A stretch of 64,000 nt of DNA from Eublepharis macularius (GCF_028583425.1 NC_072791.1:40245368-40309367); one strand, 5' to 3'. Positions 10,441-21,780 are shown, counted from the first letter of the stretch. Notes: generated from the sequence alone by a model not told the origin. A program made the numbers and translations.

Positions 10441-11970
10441 TTTTTTTTAACATTTTTTATTCTTTTTATTAACTACATTAACTAACAATACAAAGGAAAA
10501 GAAGGGGAACAAGGGAAGGAAAGAGAAAAAAAACCCAAACAACAACATATAACATCTACACTACACAGAATGCTTTCCTTTCATACTGCCATTATTAAAA
10601 ACTAAAGCTTTGTATAATATTGATGGAGTGGTCGACCTTACATAATGCAAATTACAATTCAAATTCAAATTAAGTTTTCCTCCCCCTCCTGGGTCCCGGA
10701 CGCAGTTCTCTCTGAGCAACTGCAGCCGCAGTGCTCATTTCCTCCCCCCGGCCCTCAGACTTCTCGTTTTCTTCTTGCTTGGTGTCTCGCTGGAATTCCG
10801 GATTTTTATCCTCAAAATCCCTTAGTTGATCTTCTGATAATATCTTGTAAGCTTGATCTTTGTAACTAAACCAGATGCCTTCAGGAAATAACCATTTGTA
10901 CTTTATTCCACGTTCCCTCAGAAGAGCTGCAAGCTTTTTATACTTGAAACGTCTTTTCCGAACTAAAAATGGGACGTCTTTCAGTATCTTGACCTTGTTA
11001 CCCAAAAAGTCCAGATCCGCATTGTATGAGTTGTATAGGATGATGTCTCGGATCCTTTTAGATGAGAAATCGATGATGATCTCGCGAGGCAGCTGACGCT
11101 TCGTTGCATATTTTGAAGAAGCCCTACGGACCTCCAAAATGGCGCTTTTAACCTCTTCTTTAGTTGCCTTCGCGGGTGTCGCCAATAGTTCCGAGACCAA
11201 ACCCCATAAATCCTCATTTTCCTCCTCTTTCACATTCTGGAGACGCAAAATTGTTTGTGTTCGTTCCACTTGTAGCCCGATCAGCTGGTTCTCCACCAGC
11301 TTTAACTCTTTATTCATAGCCTTCACGAGTGACGCACTTTCCTGAGCAGACTTCTCTGCCCCCCCCCCCCGCTGCTTCCTTAATGGTTTTCACTTCGCTC
11401 TCAATTAAGCCCACCCTTTGATCTGTTTCGTTCAGCTTGTCAACAAAGGGTTTTATGGCTTCGGTAACCGACCTCCACACCAGTTCTTCGAGCGACTCTC
11501 CCTTCCCCTACAGGGCAGCCGAGATTGACTTGCCCAGGGCGGGACTCTGTTTTTTCGCTGCCATTTTAGGGGGGAGGGACCGCCAGCCAAATTCTGAGAC
11601 TCAGCGAGGGGGAAGAACTAGCCTTCTTAGCTTCAGATCCCACCACTCCTTCGCGTGCGCTTGTAATAACAGAAGGGATTCGCTTACTTGCAGGCTTCTG
11701 CCTAGTTCTGCTCTTTGCCGTTTTCCATGGCCCGGCAGCACACGAGGCGCCGCGCACATCTGCCGGCCTCCATAGGGACAAACGGGCAATTTACCCCCTG
11801 CATAGGTTTTCGGGGGGCTCTTCCCACAGCGTCCCGGACCCTGCCTCCCTCACTGGGAGTCCTGGGGGCTAATCTTCGCAGATCAGCCACCCGGTCAGAG
11901 TGCTCGGGCGCTTCCTCCCGGACCTGCGGAGAGGAGCGTCCGACATGGCCGAGAAAACGAAACCGAATCC
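10441..11970 (-). mobile_element. ORF1-only L1-type unit (HAL1-like), copy A
   Basis: A 16-bp perfect TSD (10425-10440 and 11971-11986) flanks a 1.53-kb unit. It starts on the minus strand with GTTTCG(T/C)TTTCTCGGCCATG and ends in an A-rich tail. The sequence runs 5' UTR of about 400 bp (CpG-rich), ORF1, short 3' UTR and poly(A), with no ORF2. Copies B (22533-24068) and C (45668-47204) start and end at the same places. An L1 machinery supplied in trans is assumed. Confidence 0.88.
10670..11326 (-). CDS. L1-type ORF1 protein, coiled-coil end, RRM and C-terminal domain (copy A)
   Basis: The 218-codon open frame is the C-terminal three quarters of an L1 ORF1p-like RNA-binding chaperone. The end of a coiled coil (KELKLVENQLIGLQVERTQ) is followed by an RRM start (LRLQNVKEEENEDL) and a C-terminal domain carrying PREIIIDF, KDVPFLVRKRRFKYKKLAAL and GIKYKWLFPEGIWF. 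The final DQLRDFEDKNPEFQ and a basic PGPRRGRK tail complete it. The upstream part continues to about 11,563, but the frame is broken at a C-run (about 11,360-11,370), where homologous copies vary in length. Confidence 0.85.
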   Translation of the reverse strand: MKAMNKELKLVENQLIGLQVERTQTILRLQNVKEEENEDLWGLVSELLATPAKATKEEVKSAILEVRRASSKYATKRQLPREIIIDFSSKRIRDIILYNSYNADLDFLGNKVKILKDVPFLVRKRRFKYKKLAALLRERGIKYKWLFPEGIWFSYKDQAYKILSEDQLRDFEDKNPEFQRDTKQEENEKSEGRGEEMSTAAAVAQRELRPGPRRGRKT

Positions 11971-11986
11971 TGTAAAAAGCCTTTCT

Positions 11987-12370
11987 GATAGTTTGTGGAC
12001 AGCCAGGAGAATGGGAACTTTCCAGGCCTCTACAGGCAGGCCATTCCATAAAGTGGGGGCCACCACACAGGGGGCCATCTTCCAGGCTAAACTGAGTTTA
12101 AAGAAGGCTTTTTTTCCCAGCTGCATTCATGTGCTTAGTAGTCCACTATAACCCCAAGGCTCTTAACAGAGTCTGCAAAAATCAACTGAACCCCACTGAA
12201 AGTGGGGATCACAAAGTCCTTTAATATCTCCACCTTCTCAACCAGCACCAGTTCTGCCCTGTCTAGGTTCAGTTTCAATTTGTTTGCTTCAATTTGATGT
12301 ACCAGTATATTCAACACCCAAATGATCTTTGCATGTAACCAAGTTTTACAGCTACAAGTTCTGAACAAAA
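11987..12370 (-). mobile_element. L2/CR1-clade LINE fragments
   Basis: On the minus strand, 12135-12368 encodes an RT segment (IEANKLKLNLDRAELVLVEK, then DSVKSLGVIVD) matching the late RT part of L2-type LINEs. 12000-12120 encodes a C-terminal piece with PTLWNGLPVE. The two segments are not in one frame. Copy A of the ORF1-only unit interrupts this region: its right TSD runs directly into the LINE sequence. Confidence 0.65.
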
Positions 12371-12620
12371 TTACAACAGAGAGCCATTGCTAGAGGTGAG
12401 GAAAGTTATTAACAGAGAAGATTACTATAGTCTGCTCTGTGCCTGAGAGTTAATGAAATGGCAAGAAATGTGGCCACTTGCTGATATAGGCTATGTCCAT
12501 TAGGAAGATTGTGATAAGAGCAAATTGTATTTTTAATGAATTAGTAAGATCACAAGAAATCGTCTCTGCTGCCTAAAATCAAGGGAACATTTACCTGAAA
12601 CTACTGTGTTAGACAACTCA

Positions 12621-12662
12621 ATGTGTGTGTGTGTGTGTGTGCGTGCGTGCGTGCGTGTGTGG
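12621..12662. repeat. (TG)n / (GCGT)n microsatellite
   Basis: Twelve-odd alternating TG units are followed by GCGT tetramers. Alternating purine-pyrimidine sequence of this kind can adopt Z-DNA. It abuts the 3' end of the minus-strand 5S-SINE, so it may have grown from that tail. Confidence 0.9.
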
Positions 12663-12822
12663 TCTCAACCAACTTAAGACAACTCTGGAAAGGGGCTTTC
12701 AAGGCAATTGAAAAGCAGAAGTGGTTTGCCATTGCCTTCCTCTGCAGAGTCTTCCTTAGTGGACATCCATCCAAGAACCAACCCTGCTTAGCTTCTGAAA
12801 CCTGATGATTTCCCACTTCCCT
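12663..12822 (-). mobile_element. 5S-rRNA-derived SINE, partial
   Basis: The segment GAACCAACCCTGCTTAGCTTC (in part, about 12775-12795) is the reverse complement of the 5S rRNA GAAGCTAAGCAGGG region. 12715-12760 is the shared SINE body (AAGTGGTTTGCCATTGCCTT). It is truncated relative to the copy at 21785-22000. Confidence 0.75.
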
Positions 12823-13033
12823 CCAAGTCAACCCAATAGGAGAACAGTTGTCTTGTTAGTTTATAAAAGGCAGAGGCAGTGAGCTTTGGGGTGCATACAG
12901 GTGAACTATAAAAAGAAAAGCCAGCAGCACATTCACAACACTATGAGCCTTATATGTACTTCATGTGTTTGTAGCATATCTGTAAATCAAATGCTGGTAT
13001 ATAATATAATAATAGTAACTCAATATGCTCAAT

Positions 13034-13253
13034 ATAATAATAGTAACAGTGTGCTTATATACTGCTCTTCTAGATAGATCGGTGCTCCACTCAGAGCAGT
13101 GAACATAGACAGAGCTATTATTACCCCCACGATACAGCTGGAGAGCTGGGTCTAAGAGAAGTGGCTAACCCAAGACCATCTGCTGAGCTCATGCCAGTAG
13201 TGGGATTCAAACCAGCAGAGGGCTGGTTCACAGCCCACTGTGCTACAGCAGCG
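13034..13253 (-). mobile_element. tRNA-derived SINE
   Basis: The minus strand carries a B-box-like GGTTTGAATCC (reverse of 13203-13213) near its 5' head and ATTATTATT at its 3' end. The body differs from the MIR-like family at 9883-10132, with less CTTGGG core retained. This is a separate or older subfamily. Confidence 0.6.
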
Positions 13254-14400
13254 TTGCCTCCTTTCCCTGTTGGGGAATCAAGTGACCCACAGCAGGATGT
13301 CTACAATGGGAAGAGGGCTGCATTGCCTGCATCTCAGATCCTCAGTGGATCCTCAGGTGCTTTCTTGCTCACCTACCTGCATCCATGCCTACACAGCCTC
13401 CTCTCCCTTACACTTCTTCCTGTTAGGAAAGAACCTAGCAGTGACCAGGCCCTACAGCCATGCCTCAGGTGGAAACTGCACCTCTTCCCATCCCAAGCAG
13501 CCAGAAATGGGCTGATTCAAAGGAAGAGGAGGTGGCAGTGATCAGGCCAGCCAGTAGGAGGCGCAAGAAGATGCACTGCACTGGTATTTAGTTTAATGCT
13601 ATATTATAGGCATATGAAAAGCATTTCACAGCGCTGTGGATGTATTTTGGATTCTCTTATTATATTTTGCCTATCGATGTGCTTTATGGCACGTCGCAAA
13701 TCTGCCTTGCCAGAATCTGGGCTATTCTAAACATGTTATCTATTCTAACAGCAAGCAACAGAAATGACTTTTTAAAGGCAGAAAGGAAAGAAAACATATA
13801 AAGAGAAGAGATCTATAAAAGCCGCTAACAATGGTTAGTGGAAGTGCAAACTTCATTTTCAGAAACAGCAGAGTTTCAAGGACCAGAATGACAGGGAGTA
13901 GCTGCAGGGGATCAATTTTGTTGCCATCAAGTTCTTCTCAAGAGCTGCCCTAAGACACCTGCACAACTGTTATAAACAGAGAGAATACTAAAGCAGACAA
14001 ATGGTTGGTCTCACCCAGTGCAACCCTTTTTATGTTCCAAAGCTTCCAAGTATTTCCATAAGCCTCCTAAATATACAAGATATGCACTGTTTAAAAAAAA
14101 TCAAAAGCTGCCCTATGGTATTTCCCCAGGATTTTTCCAGCACTGAATAATGGTGGGTTGTGCTATTAGCAGGCTCGTTGCCATACCACACTAGCTCCCT
14201 TCGAGGGGTATAATTTATTGAACTTTTCTAACAGTTCGGCAAAAGAGCAAACAGGAGAGTTACCACAAACAAAGCCCTATGCTTTGGGTTCCTGCTTGCC
14301 AAGGTAAAAGATAGCTTACAAAACTGGGAAAGTTTTTGCTCCTTGTTAGGCAGACAGAGAGAGGGGGAGGATTCTGATGCTTGTAAAGGGAGTCTGGCTA
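13254..14400. other. Intergenic stretch, nothing recognised
   Basis: The left half is moderately GC-rich and the rest AT-rich. No domain-like reading frame, TSD or TIR was found. Confidence 0.45.
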
Positions 14401-14404
14401 TTGT

Positions 14405-14622
14405 TGTCAACTCTGAGTTGGGGGATTCCTGGGGATTTGAGGGCAAAAGCTGGGGAGGGTGGAGTTTGCAGTGGACGGAAGCTCAGCAGCAATGCAATGT
14501 TGTACAGTCCACCTTCCAAAGCTGCCATGTTCTCCAGGAAACTGACCTCTGTAGTCTGGAGGCCAGTTGCAATTCCAGGAGAATGCCCCCCCCACACACC
14601 TGGAGGTTGGCAACCCTAAATC
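14405..14622. mobile_element. hAT-like MITE (TAGGGTTGCCA family)
   Basis: The body runs from TTGTCAACTCTGAGTTGGGG to GGAGGTTGGCAACCCTA and includes the family core with TCTCCAGGAAACTGACCTC and AATTCCAGGAGAA. The left terminus is mutated. The same family occurs at 18231-18463. Confidence 0.75.
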
Positions 14623-16090
14623 TTGCTTAGGCTGATAGGTTGTGATTCCATTAGAGGATTGCAACGAAGCAGAGGGCAAGGAGAAAGGGACTGAGTGGAA
14701 GAAAGGGTGGAGCGGAATCAACTTATTGAGGTCTAGCAGCTTTCAACCAGTGCCAGCAGGGGAAATCCCTCATTCACAGGGGTAAAAATAGGAGCCTAAG
14801 GAGTCATTTTACAACAAAGAGAACGACCAAATCCAGAGGCAGTAAACCTATGAATATCAGAGCTAGGAGGCAACATCTAGGGCAGGTCTTGGCCTCTATG
14901 CCCCGTTGTTGGCCCTCTCTGAGAAGGTGTTAGTGTGGTAGTGCACAGTACTTCTAGAGTTTTTGATTGACACATCTGCCCTTGACCCATTTCAATCTGG
15001 CTTCAGACCTTGGTTTGGAACTGACATGGCTTTTGCTGCACTGGTGTACAATCTCTGCTTGAAGATGGACAGGGGACAGCCATCCCTGTTGATGCTATTA
15101 GAGGTATCAGCATAAATGACACGATCAACCACTCTGTTCTGATCCACCAGTTGGAACATGGCAAGGGAGTATCCTTTTTGGAAGTTTTTTTAAAAAATCT
15201 GATCAGACACAAAGAATTTCCACTGGAGGAGCAGAAACAACTGGGTGGGATTTGTCTTGTGGAGCGACACAACATTCTATTTGCTCGCCCGTGCTCCTCA
15301 ATAGCTATACCAGACTGCTGAATGAGATCATGCAGAGGTTCAGGGATGGGTATCATCAATATGTAGAGGGCACCCAGCTCTATATTTCAGCTCAATACTG
15401 GCTGTGATCTGATGCTTTGAGGTCAGGAGGCTAAGGGATAACATGCTGGAGCTGAATATAGCCAGAGGTAATGCTTGGCTGGGAAGGCTGGTGTTCTAGA
15501 AAGACTGGATCCACTTATCCTGGATGGAGGGGACTTGGGTTTTGCAGAGCTGGTTAAGATCTTAGAAGTGCTCATGGACCTAGCCTTGCTCTTTGAAAAG
15601 CTGGTTGGAGTAATGGCCTAGAGTGCTTTCTATCAGCTGAATTGGATCCACCAACTGTCTTCTTTCTTAGAGTCACTCAAGCCTGCCATGTTCTTGTAAC
15701 CACACATTTGAATTACTGCAACGCACTCTACATTGGGCTGCAAACTTCAGTTGGTTCAGTATGCAGCAGCTTTATTATTGTCAGGGGTAACCAATGGGAA
15801 CAGACCTTGCCAATTTTAAAACAGCTGGACGTCTGTTTCCCAGTGCAGTTCAAGGTGCTGGTTAGGTAAAGGTAGTCCCTTGTGCAAGCACCGAGTCATT
15901 ACTGACCCATGGGGGGATATCGCATCACAACGTTTTCTTGGCAGAATTTTTGCAGGGTGGTTTGCCATTGCTTTCCCCAGTCATCTACACTTTACCCCCA
16001 GGAAACTGGGTACTCATTTTACCAACCTCGGAAGGATGGAAGGCTGAGTCAACCCTGAGCCAGTTACCTGAACCCAACTTCCGCCAGGAT

Positions 16091-16515
16091 TAGGGCTGCC
16101 AATCCCCCGCCCAGGGCAGGGGAACCCCTGTTCCCACCTCCTCCTCCCCGACCCCACTTACCTGGCCAGTGGGGGTGCCCCTTGTGGCACCGCCTGGCAG
16201 CATGGTGCACCCCTGGGCAGTGAAGCGCACCCCCAAGTGGCACAGTGCGCCCCCATGCCCCACAACGGGCCTATTTGGGGCCAAAACGGGCCCATGGGGC
16301 CAATTCAGCCCTTCGGTGCAGGAGCACACACTGGGCCACCCTTTGACCTGCATGATGACATCACTTCCCGGAAGTAACATCATCATGCACGTTGGGAGCA
16401 TGCGCGCGCGCGCGCGCGCATAGCACATGCACAAGAAGGGACACCAATCGCCACAGAGGGTGAGTGCCGGGTTCCCAGTCCCCTGCTAGGGGACTAAAGG
16501 GATCTGGCAACCCTA
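16091..16515. mobile_element. hAT-like MITE with 8-bp TSD, nested in a SINE
   Basis: Terminal inverted repeats TAGGGcTGCCA (16091) and TGGCAACCCTA (16515) are flanked by the identical 8-bp duplication GCCAGGAT (16083-16090 and 16516-16523). An 8-bp TSD is characteristic of hAT transposons. The interior is GC-rich, non-coding and different from the 218-bp family members, although it shares their TIR. Confidence 0.8.
16402..16421. repeat. (CG)n tract
   Basis: About nine consecutive CG units lie inside the MITE. CpG survives poorly in methylated vertebrate genomes, so this tract is noteworthy. It is a strong Z-DNA candidate. Confidence 0.85.
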
Positions 16516-17026
16516 GCCAGGATCAAACTCAGGTCGTGAGCAAAGATTGGGCTGCCGTACTGCAGCTTACCACTCTGCACCACCGGCCTCTTTAAGGTGT
16601 TGGTTATGACCTTTAAATGCTTTCACAGCCTCTGACCTACATACAGGGATGCCATCCCTTGGCTAGCCATCCCTGGAGTTTGGTATTTGTGTGGAGGGGA
16701 GGGATCTAGGCATTCTGCAGTGTTGCATGATACTGCAACATCAATTCCAGACACATACCAGCAAGTGACATGCAGCATCGCAATGCTATAGATGTCTCCC
16801 ATCTACAGGTAAGCCTTTGCATATATCCAAAGGACTATCTCCTCCCATGAGCCAACAAGTCTCCAGGCTGCCCCTTACTGGCTGTTCCCCCATTTAAGGT
16901 GTCCCATTTGGCACCAATCAGAGCCTGTCCCTTCTCCTTTGTGGCTCCCACAGCACCATCTTTTAAAATCTTTATGCATTTCTGCAAGGCCATTTTATTT
17001 GCCCCGACTATTAAACTGCGGACCAT

Positions 17027-17790
17027 TGTAAGGACACTATGACTTTAAGTGGGAGGTGCTTAACAGGTTCTACACTTCCCAGAGGGCTTTGCAAGAAGGT
17101 GCCAAGAGATCTGGCTGGGGTAGCAAGTTATTTGTTCTCTCTCTAATACTGTTTTCTAAGTTAAGTAAATAGTTAATAAAAGTTCATCTTATGTTGTACT
17201 GCATCCTGGATCCAGAAAGATACTCATAAAGAATGTAACATGGTGCCAGAACAAAAGCTACTGATGAACAAAAGCTACTTATGTTTTTTAATGCAGCTGG
17301 ATCAGAGACATTAGATTTAGTCAGGGCTTTTTTTCTGGGAAAAGAAGTGGTGGAACTCAGGACCGCACAATGACATCACTTTGGGTCAGCTGGAACAAGG
17401 GGGGAGTTTTTTAAAGTTTAAATTGCCCTTGGCGAAAATGGTCACAGGGCCGGTGGCCGGCGCAGAGGGCAATCCTCTGTCTGGAGCTCAGGGGCGGGGC
17501 CACTGGCCATGTGAACATTTTCAAGAGGTGCCGGAACCGCGTTCCTGCTAAAAAAAAGCCCTGGATTTAGTTAATAGTTTGCAAATTAGTGAAGAACAAC
17601 AAACTAGTTATGAGACTGTCTTACAGAAATTTCAAGAATATTGCTCCTCTAAACTAAATGAAACCTTTGAGAGATACTAGTTTCATATGAGATTGCGGAA
17701 GGAAAGGGAAACGTCTTTTGAGGGAAGAGGAGTATGTTGAATCTTATTCTATTGATTTTAAATTTCAAAACAGCCCTGAAAGCAAAGGAA
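17027..17790 (+). mobile_element. Broken Gypsy-type LTR retrotransposon (5' LTR plus gag start)
   Basis: A 214-bp LTR (17027-17240) begins TGT and ends ACA, contains AATAAA near 17177, and is followed at once by a primer-binding-like TGGTGCCAGAAC. The following sequence has a Gag-like segment typical of vertebrate Gypsy elements. It is interrupted by the hAT MITE at 17322-17563. The element is a fossil, broken in several places, with no 3' LTR seen. Divergence suggests a moderately old insertion, older than the MITE it carries. Confidence 0.7.
17322..17563. mobile_element. hAT MITE with TIR CAGGGCTTTTTTT and 8-bp TSD
   Basis: The ends CAGGGCTTTTTTTCTGG and GCTAAAAAAAAGCCCTG are inverted repeats. 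The flanks are the identical 8-bp duplication GATTTAGT (17314-17321 and 17564-17571). It has no coding capacity and inserted into the Gypsy-type element. Confidence 0.92.
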
Positions 17791-17879
17791 GGACAAAAAT
17801 ATTTAAATAAATAAACAAGCTAATTGGGCACTGTCAGTGCGATACTGAGGGACAGGGGCTGAAAGTGATCACGGAGCTA

Positions 17880-20645
17880 ACCAGGAGTTATGCCAGCACA
17901 TCACAAACTAACCCCAGCGTAACCCCCCATGATGCCTCAGGATCCTGATCCGCCCAAGCCTTCTGCCAGTGCCCAGCTGTGGCAGCCTGGCGTGACTGTA
18001 ACCACAGTGCAAGTCCCTGCACCAGCAGGCCAAGGGGCAGGCTGGGGGTGGTGTACAAGTTAGCTCCCTAAGCCGTTTCAGGCCCAAGAATGCTCCCAGC
18101 AGTGGCAGAAAGTTATACCATGAAAAATGACAGCATAGCCCCATAGGCACCTACTGTACAGGAAAAGTCAGCTGCCCCATGCCCCACCCAAGCAGCCCAG
18201 CAGAACATAGGATGTTGACTACTGCAAGGACTAGGGTTGCCAGCTCCAAGTTGGGAAATTCCTGGAGATCTGGGGGGTGAAACCTGGAGAAACCTGGAAA
18301 AAGTGGTGTTTGGGGAGCGAAAGGACCTTGGCATGGCATAATTCCATAGGGTCCACCCCGCCAAAGTAGCCATTTTCTCCAGGTGAACTGACCTCTGTGG
18401 CCTGGAGACCAGATGTAATTCCAGGAGATCTCCAGCCACTACCTGGAAGCTGGCAACCCTAGGAAGCATGAATCTGCTTGCACCCCCGTGGCAGCCGAGC
18501 CCCTTCTCCCATGCCCACTCAGCTCCCTGGGCACCCTATATAATCTTTAACCAGGGTGCTAATAACTCCAGGTAAGTAGGGAGGCAGCCAGAGGCTCTGC
18601 CTGAGAGCCTCTTGCCATGGGAACCTAGAGTGCAAGGTGGTAGAGGGTGCTCACAGTGGCTGGGCAAGAGTGTGCAGGGGAAACTTTGTGAAATCTGGGG
18701 CATACCTCATGCTCACATATGGGAGGATAACCATGTCCAGTCCCCTTGCAGGTTACCTGTCACCTGAGTCCTGGCTTGGGGAAGGGCAAGGGTGCACAGA
18801 CAGGTAAGAAGGAGCTCTGTGGATGAGGTGCACTGGGAGGGAACCCCTGCCCGTGAGACAGTGTTGCCCATGCCTGCCATAGAGGCAGTCAGGCAGGGAG
18901 CCCTGCTCAACCTGGCTGTTTTGGGGGAGAGGGCCGCAAGCAGCCCATGGCAGGGCTCTGCTTAGACACCCCCCCTTGGCCGACCCCACCCTCAGGCAGT
19001 GGAGAGGGCACTGCCACAGGCTCTGGTAACTAGGTACTCGCTTCAGCAACTCCTCAAAGTTGGCAGGTGCACAACCCTTTTTCTGTCTCCCTTACAGGAT
19101 AAGAGCTCCAAGCAGCCACAGTAGCAGAACACCCACATGCAGATGATGAGCACCATCCCACCAGAAGGACATCCCCCATCTGACTGCTGGCAGAAACAGT
19201 GACAATGGTGCCACCGCTGCTGCTGTCCCCAGCCATGGACTCCTTCCCAGGATGTGGCGGACCTGCCCATGGCTTGCACAAGGCCCAGTTCCTCACCACA
19301 CTTGCCCTCGCCATGGCCAGAGGCACCTCAGCATGATGAGTCACCATTGGGCCTTTTGGCTCATGGCAGCGGAGCAGGTGTCAGATGATTGGAGTGAGGG
19401 GGCGAGGATGACACAGGGCACATGCAGTGTACCCAGGGCCCAGACACCCAGCCTGACCACCTGGTTTCTGCCCCTCAGGGGCCTGCATGCTGTCAATTGT
19501 TACTGAAATGGAGGCAAATTTTTGAGCCATGACCCCCTCGTTACAGGCTGCAGTGGCAGAGGTGACTGTCCTCCAGACTCTCAGTATCAGTAGTCCCCAG
19601 AGCTGGAGGCTGCAGGGGATCCTGTACCATAAGCAGACTCCACATCCTCTGAGAGGGACAGAGCAACACTAGAGGGGAGTTTGGAGGAGAACCACAGGCT
19701 GATGGGATGGGCAGACCTGATGGGGAGGGTGTAGCAGGCTCCAGCCCGGAGGGGGGTGTTGGGGACATGGAGCCCAAGCCAGGGGCCTGGGCACGGGGCC
19801 ATCAGCCTGTGCAGCACATCCCCCCTACTCTCTCCGTCATGTGTGCAGTGATCGAGAGGGAGCAGCTGGAGACATGCGGCGAGTGGAGAGAGACTGTGTC
19901 CCAAGGCCACAAGTGCATTGCTGGTGTGGCTGCATTGGCAGCAGCAACCACAGCCTGCCTCGGGGATCTGCTGGTTGGACAGCTCATGGTTGTGGCTCCT
20001 GCCCCCCATCCCATTATCTGTGGGAGTAGCCAGGGGACAATCCACGTCCATTTCCTCATCCTCCGGGGGGGGGGGGTGGCACAGGGCACCAAATCACTGT
20101 TTCTGCATGAGGTTCCCCAGTGGGACAACTGAGGTCAATTTGCACTGGAACAGCCCCCTCATCTGCATAAAGGGATCCTTTGCAGAGGCAGTGACAAACT
20201 ACCCTCCTTGCACCCATATGGCCATGGCTGGACAAGGATGGCCAGCCCTATCCAGCAGGTCATGCAATGCTGGCGTGCAAGGGTGTCATGAGACTGCAGG
20301 AGCCGTGGTGGGACGGTGGTGGCAGCGGGCAGCAAGGATCATAGCCCACACATTGGCTGCACCTTTGCTGGCTGCTGACGCACCTGTTGGGGGGAGGGCA
20401 GGACAGCCATTGGGGGATGCTGGGGGATTTGCCAGAGGAAGAATGGGGCAGGCATTCTCGCCAGGGGCCTCACCGTGCCTTGGCATGCACAGCCGCCAGC
20501 ACAGCTCTCCCACCAAAGTCCTTTGGGAGCAGACTAGCGGCACTGCAATCATGCAGCCTTGCGGGCCTCAGGATTGTGTTACCTGTAAAACAGGACGCTG
20601 GACTAGAGTGACCACTGGTCCAGTCCAGCAGGACTCAAGCAATGG
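17880..20645. other. GC-rich unclassified block, probably decayed mobile DNA
   Basis: About 2.7 kb of GC-rich sequence with overlapping frames on both strands (longest 250 codons plus, 19918-20670; 154 codons minus, 19587-20051). No frame has a domain I recognise, and both strands are open because of base composition. It contains the MITE at 18231-18463. It ends with GTGACCACTGGTCCAGTCC and an AAAATAAAATAAAA tail near 20,650, which looks like a retroposon 3' end on the plus strand. Confidence 0.4.
18231..18463. mobile_element. hAT-like MITE (TAGGGTTGCCA family), well preserved
   Basis: It begins TAGGGTTGCCAGCTCCAAG and ends GAAGCTGGCAACCCTA, with both TIRs clear. The interior carries TTCCTGGAGATCTGGGG, TTTTCTCCAGGTGAACTGAC and AATTCCAGGAGATCTCCAG. 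The flanks GCAAGGAC and GGAAGCAT could be a decayed 8-bp TSD. Confidence 0.8.
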
Positions 20646-20649
20646 CAGA

Positions 20650-21780
20650 AGAAAAATAAAAATAAAATAAAAATGCTGCTGGCAATACATCAGTTCCAGG
20701 GACAAACCTGAAGTGACATGGAGTAACTCCAGGAATCACTGGAAACACTATGGTAAAACCAATTATTCCTAGAGTTATCTATTCTTACTTCCAGGTTGTT
20801 CTCAGAACTGGCCTACTGATATTGGCAATGCTGCTGATGTCACACATCCCCATGCCCCTGACCCCACCCCACCCTCCTGTTAGTTTTCTGGCTCAGCCCA
20901 ACAACTCTAAGCTGGGCTCTTCTCACATTCTTATTATCTCAGTCATCACGGCTGGAAAGCGTCCTACTTCAGACTTGGGAAAAGTACTACTCATCATAAA
21001 AGATCATACTAGACAAAAGATAATAAACTAATTATATCCTACCTTGTACTTCCAAAATTGGAAGAGGAGGCTTCCCTGCATTTATTGTTCTAATGCTTGC
21101 ATTGTTATTATCTAAAAGATTTGTGTCAACACTTTTCCCTTGCTAGCTATATGAGGCAGCTGACTTTTGTGTTTTTTTCCAAAACGTTAATTCAACCCCA
21201 TTTGATAATGTGTTTCAGTCCTATGGGCTAATTAATTTCACTCAATTTAATATACACATTTTATAGGCACCTAGTGTATTGAGAGGAAACAATAAAATTA
21301 TCTGTGCACCAACTATAAAATTCCTGCTATTTTCTTAACAAATATCCTCCCTTGAAAGCTTAATGGATGGTTGTTTATTTTTCAGAGATGGTTTCCCCTT
21401 AAATAATTTCCATAATATGTAACCTGGAGCTTTGCCTTCCACAGGCAATTGCTGAAGAATTGGAGGCCAGAAACAGTACTATTTCATATCAAACAAACAG
21501 AAAAATGGCTCAAATAAAAGTTTAGAATAATAACTAGCAATTACTGAAAGCCTTAAATAAATGGAAGCCAAGCCAGGAATCAGACTATTACAGGCCACAG
21601 ACAATAGATTACCAGTGTTCTGTCCTAGCTTCCACCTCTAATTGTACAGTTTTCCCATTTGTTATATTCGTGTCCCGACCTGGATAGCCAAAGAAACACT
21701 TTGCTCTAGCCCTCCTTCTGCCCTGCTGCCAGCAGCTGCAGGCAAGGCATCTGCCTGTATCTAAACTGAAATATCCCTGA
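20650..21780. other. Intergenic stretch, nothing recognised
   Basis: AT-rich sequence with no domain-like frames and no clear repeat ends. Confidence 0.45.

Larger units (their letters stand above)
15865..16593 (+). mobile_element. Squamate SINE-like repeat inserted in the L2 LINE
   Basis: The segments 15865-16090 (GTAAAGGTAGTCCCTTGTGC, then CCTCGGAAGGATGGAAGG) and 16516-16593 (AGGATCAAACTCAGGTCGTG and a tRNA-like end) are one repeat. It is flanked by a 13-bp duplication with one mismatch (15852-15864 and 16594-16606). The GATCAAACTC segment resembles a reversed B box. A hAT-like MITE sits inside it. Confidence 0.75.
14885..16660 (+). mobile_element. L2/CR1-clade LINE fragment, split by nested insertions
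   Basis: The plus strand encodes decayed RT pieces: FQSGFRPWFGTDMAFAAL at about 14991-15050, with ALVYNLCLKMDRGQPSLLML continuing, and THLNYCNALYIGLQT at about 15698-15745. The LINE then continues as TTCAAGGTGCTGGTTA and, after the insertion at 15865-16593, resumes with AAGGTGTTGGTTATGACCTT. The reading frame is broken many times, so the element is old. Confidence 0.75.

Noticed and set aside
12621-12662. CRISPR-like or satellite array
   Set aside because: Simple TG/GCGT microsatellite; there are no spaced repeats anywhere in the window.
19587-20670. Long frames on both strands (154 codons minus, 250 codons plus)
   Set aside because: GC-rich sequence is poor in stop codons; the frames overlap each other and show low-complexity, non-domain translations and no splice support.
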